From: Oscillospiraceae bacterium
GTDB taxonomy: Bacteria; Bacillota; Clostridia; Oscillospirales; CAG-272
Length of the DNA stretch: 5,257 nucleotides
Direction of reading: 5' to 3'
NCBI GenBank assembly: GCA_015063655.1
Contig: SVTU01000095.1
Location: forward strand, 1-5,257
Shown here: piece after piece, positions 5,063-5,257 of the stretch
How positions within the stretch are numbered: the stretch's first letter is position 1
How the letters are laid out: every line of letters starts with the position of its first letter
Translations under genes and position numbers: made by a program
Notes under the pieces: generated by a model
Databases searched by the model: none
What the model was told of the DNA's origin: nothing
Seen by the model: only the letters and a program-made list of their open reading frames with translations

Positions 5063-5257
5063 ATGATCTTTACACCGCAAAATTACGTTACGCTTGGCGG
5101 TCACTTCGTCGTTTCCGACACGGTCTGTGCCAAGGCGCATGCCTGTCTCGGTGCGCCCATCATGGCCGAGCTGTGGCACGGCTTTACCTACCGCCGCTCT
5201 GCCCTGACCGTCTCTTTCGCCGACGGCTACTGCTTCACCGTAGGCAAGACAGAGGAG
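5063..5257 (+). CDS. N-terminal 65 residues of an unidentified protein, possibly a GH20-type glycoside hydrolase (3' end outside window)
   Basis: The frame is open from ATG 5063 (alternative ATG 5060) to the right edge, with a strong ribosome binding site and an extended -10 promoter upstream, so it is a real gene start. No signal peptide or membrane helix is visible in the 65 residues, so the protein is probably cytoplasmic. The pattern FTPQNYVTLGGHFVVSD, later ALTVSFADGYCFTVGK, faintly recalls the small alpha/beta domain that precedes the barrel of GH20 beta-N-acetylhexosaminidases, where P-x-P-x-x-V-x-x-x-x-G-x-F and an 'EGY-x-L-x-V' strand occur. This resemblance is weak, and the catalytic Asp-Glu region is outside the window. 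Divergent placement from an AraC regulator is typical of carbohydrate-use genes, which mildly supports a glycosidase. Treat the function as unassigned. Confidence 0.75.
   Translation, partial: MIFTPQNYVTLGGHFVVSDTVCAKAHACLGAPIMAELWHGFTYRRSALTVSFADGYCFTVGKTEE

Overview
The window looks like a stretch of chromosome from a moderately GC-rich Firmicute of the Clostridia type, perhaps an anaerobic gut or rumen Oscillospirales-like bacterium. This is inferred from strong AAGGAGG-type ribosome binding sites, tight gene packing with short overlaps, and protein families common in such genomes. No rRNA or other taxonomic marker is present, so the assignment is loose.

The left part (about 1-4190) is one co-directional plus-strand gene run that reads as an operon. 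It holds the 3' end of a probable Gfo/Idh/MocA sugar oxidoreductase (3-206), a COG3964-type metal-dependent amidohydrolase/deacetylase (187-1254), an extended short-chain dehydrogenase/epimerase (1279-2289), a PIG3-like zinc-free quinone oxidoreductase (2301-3284) and an EamA/DMT-family membrane transporter (3274-4167). Junctions are a 20-nt overlap, a 24-nt gap, an 11-nt gap and an 11-nt overlap. The run ends in a strong palindromic terminator (4150-4189) that contains the stop codon of the transporter and most of the stop codon of the convergent regulator.

The right part holds an AraC-family regulator on the minus strand (4188-4934). A 128-bp intergenic region separates it from the start of a plus-strand gene that runs off the window (5063 onward). 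That gene weakly resembles the N-terminal domain of a GH20-type glycoside hydrolase. The intergenic region carries two divergent extended -10 promoters and two dyads. The regulator's promoter has a fair -35 box and the other has none worth the name, which suggests that the AraC protein activates the divergent gene.

Taken together, the operon has the parts list of a small-molecule catabolic cassette: one hydrolase, three nicotinamide-dependent redox or epimerase enzymes and one permease. The substrate cannot be read from the sequence. A modified or acylated sugar, sugar acid or amino acid derivative would fit. I see no RNA genes, CRISPR arrays, insertion sequences or phage genes. No stretch longer than 300 bases lacks a gene.
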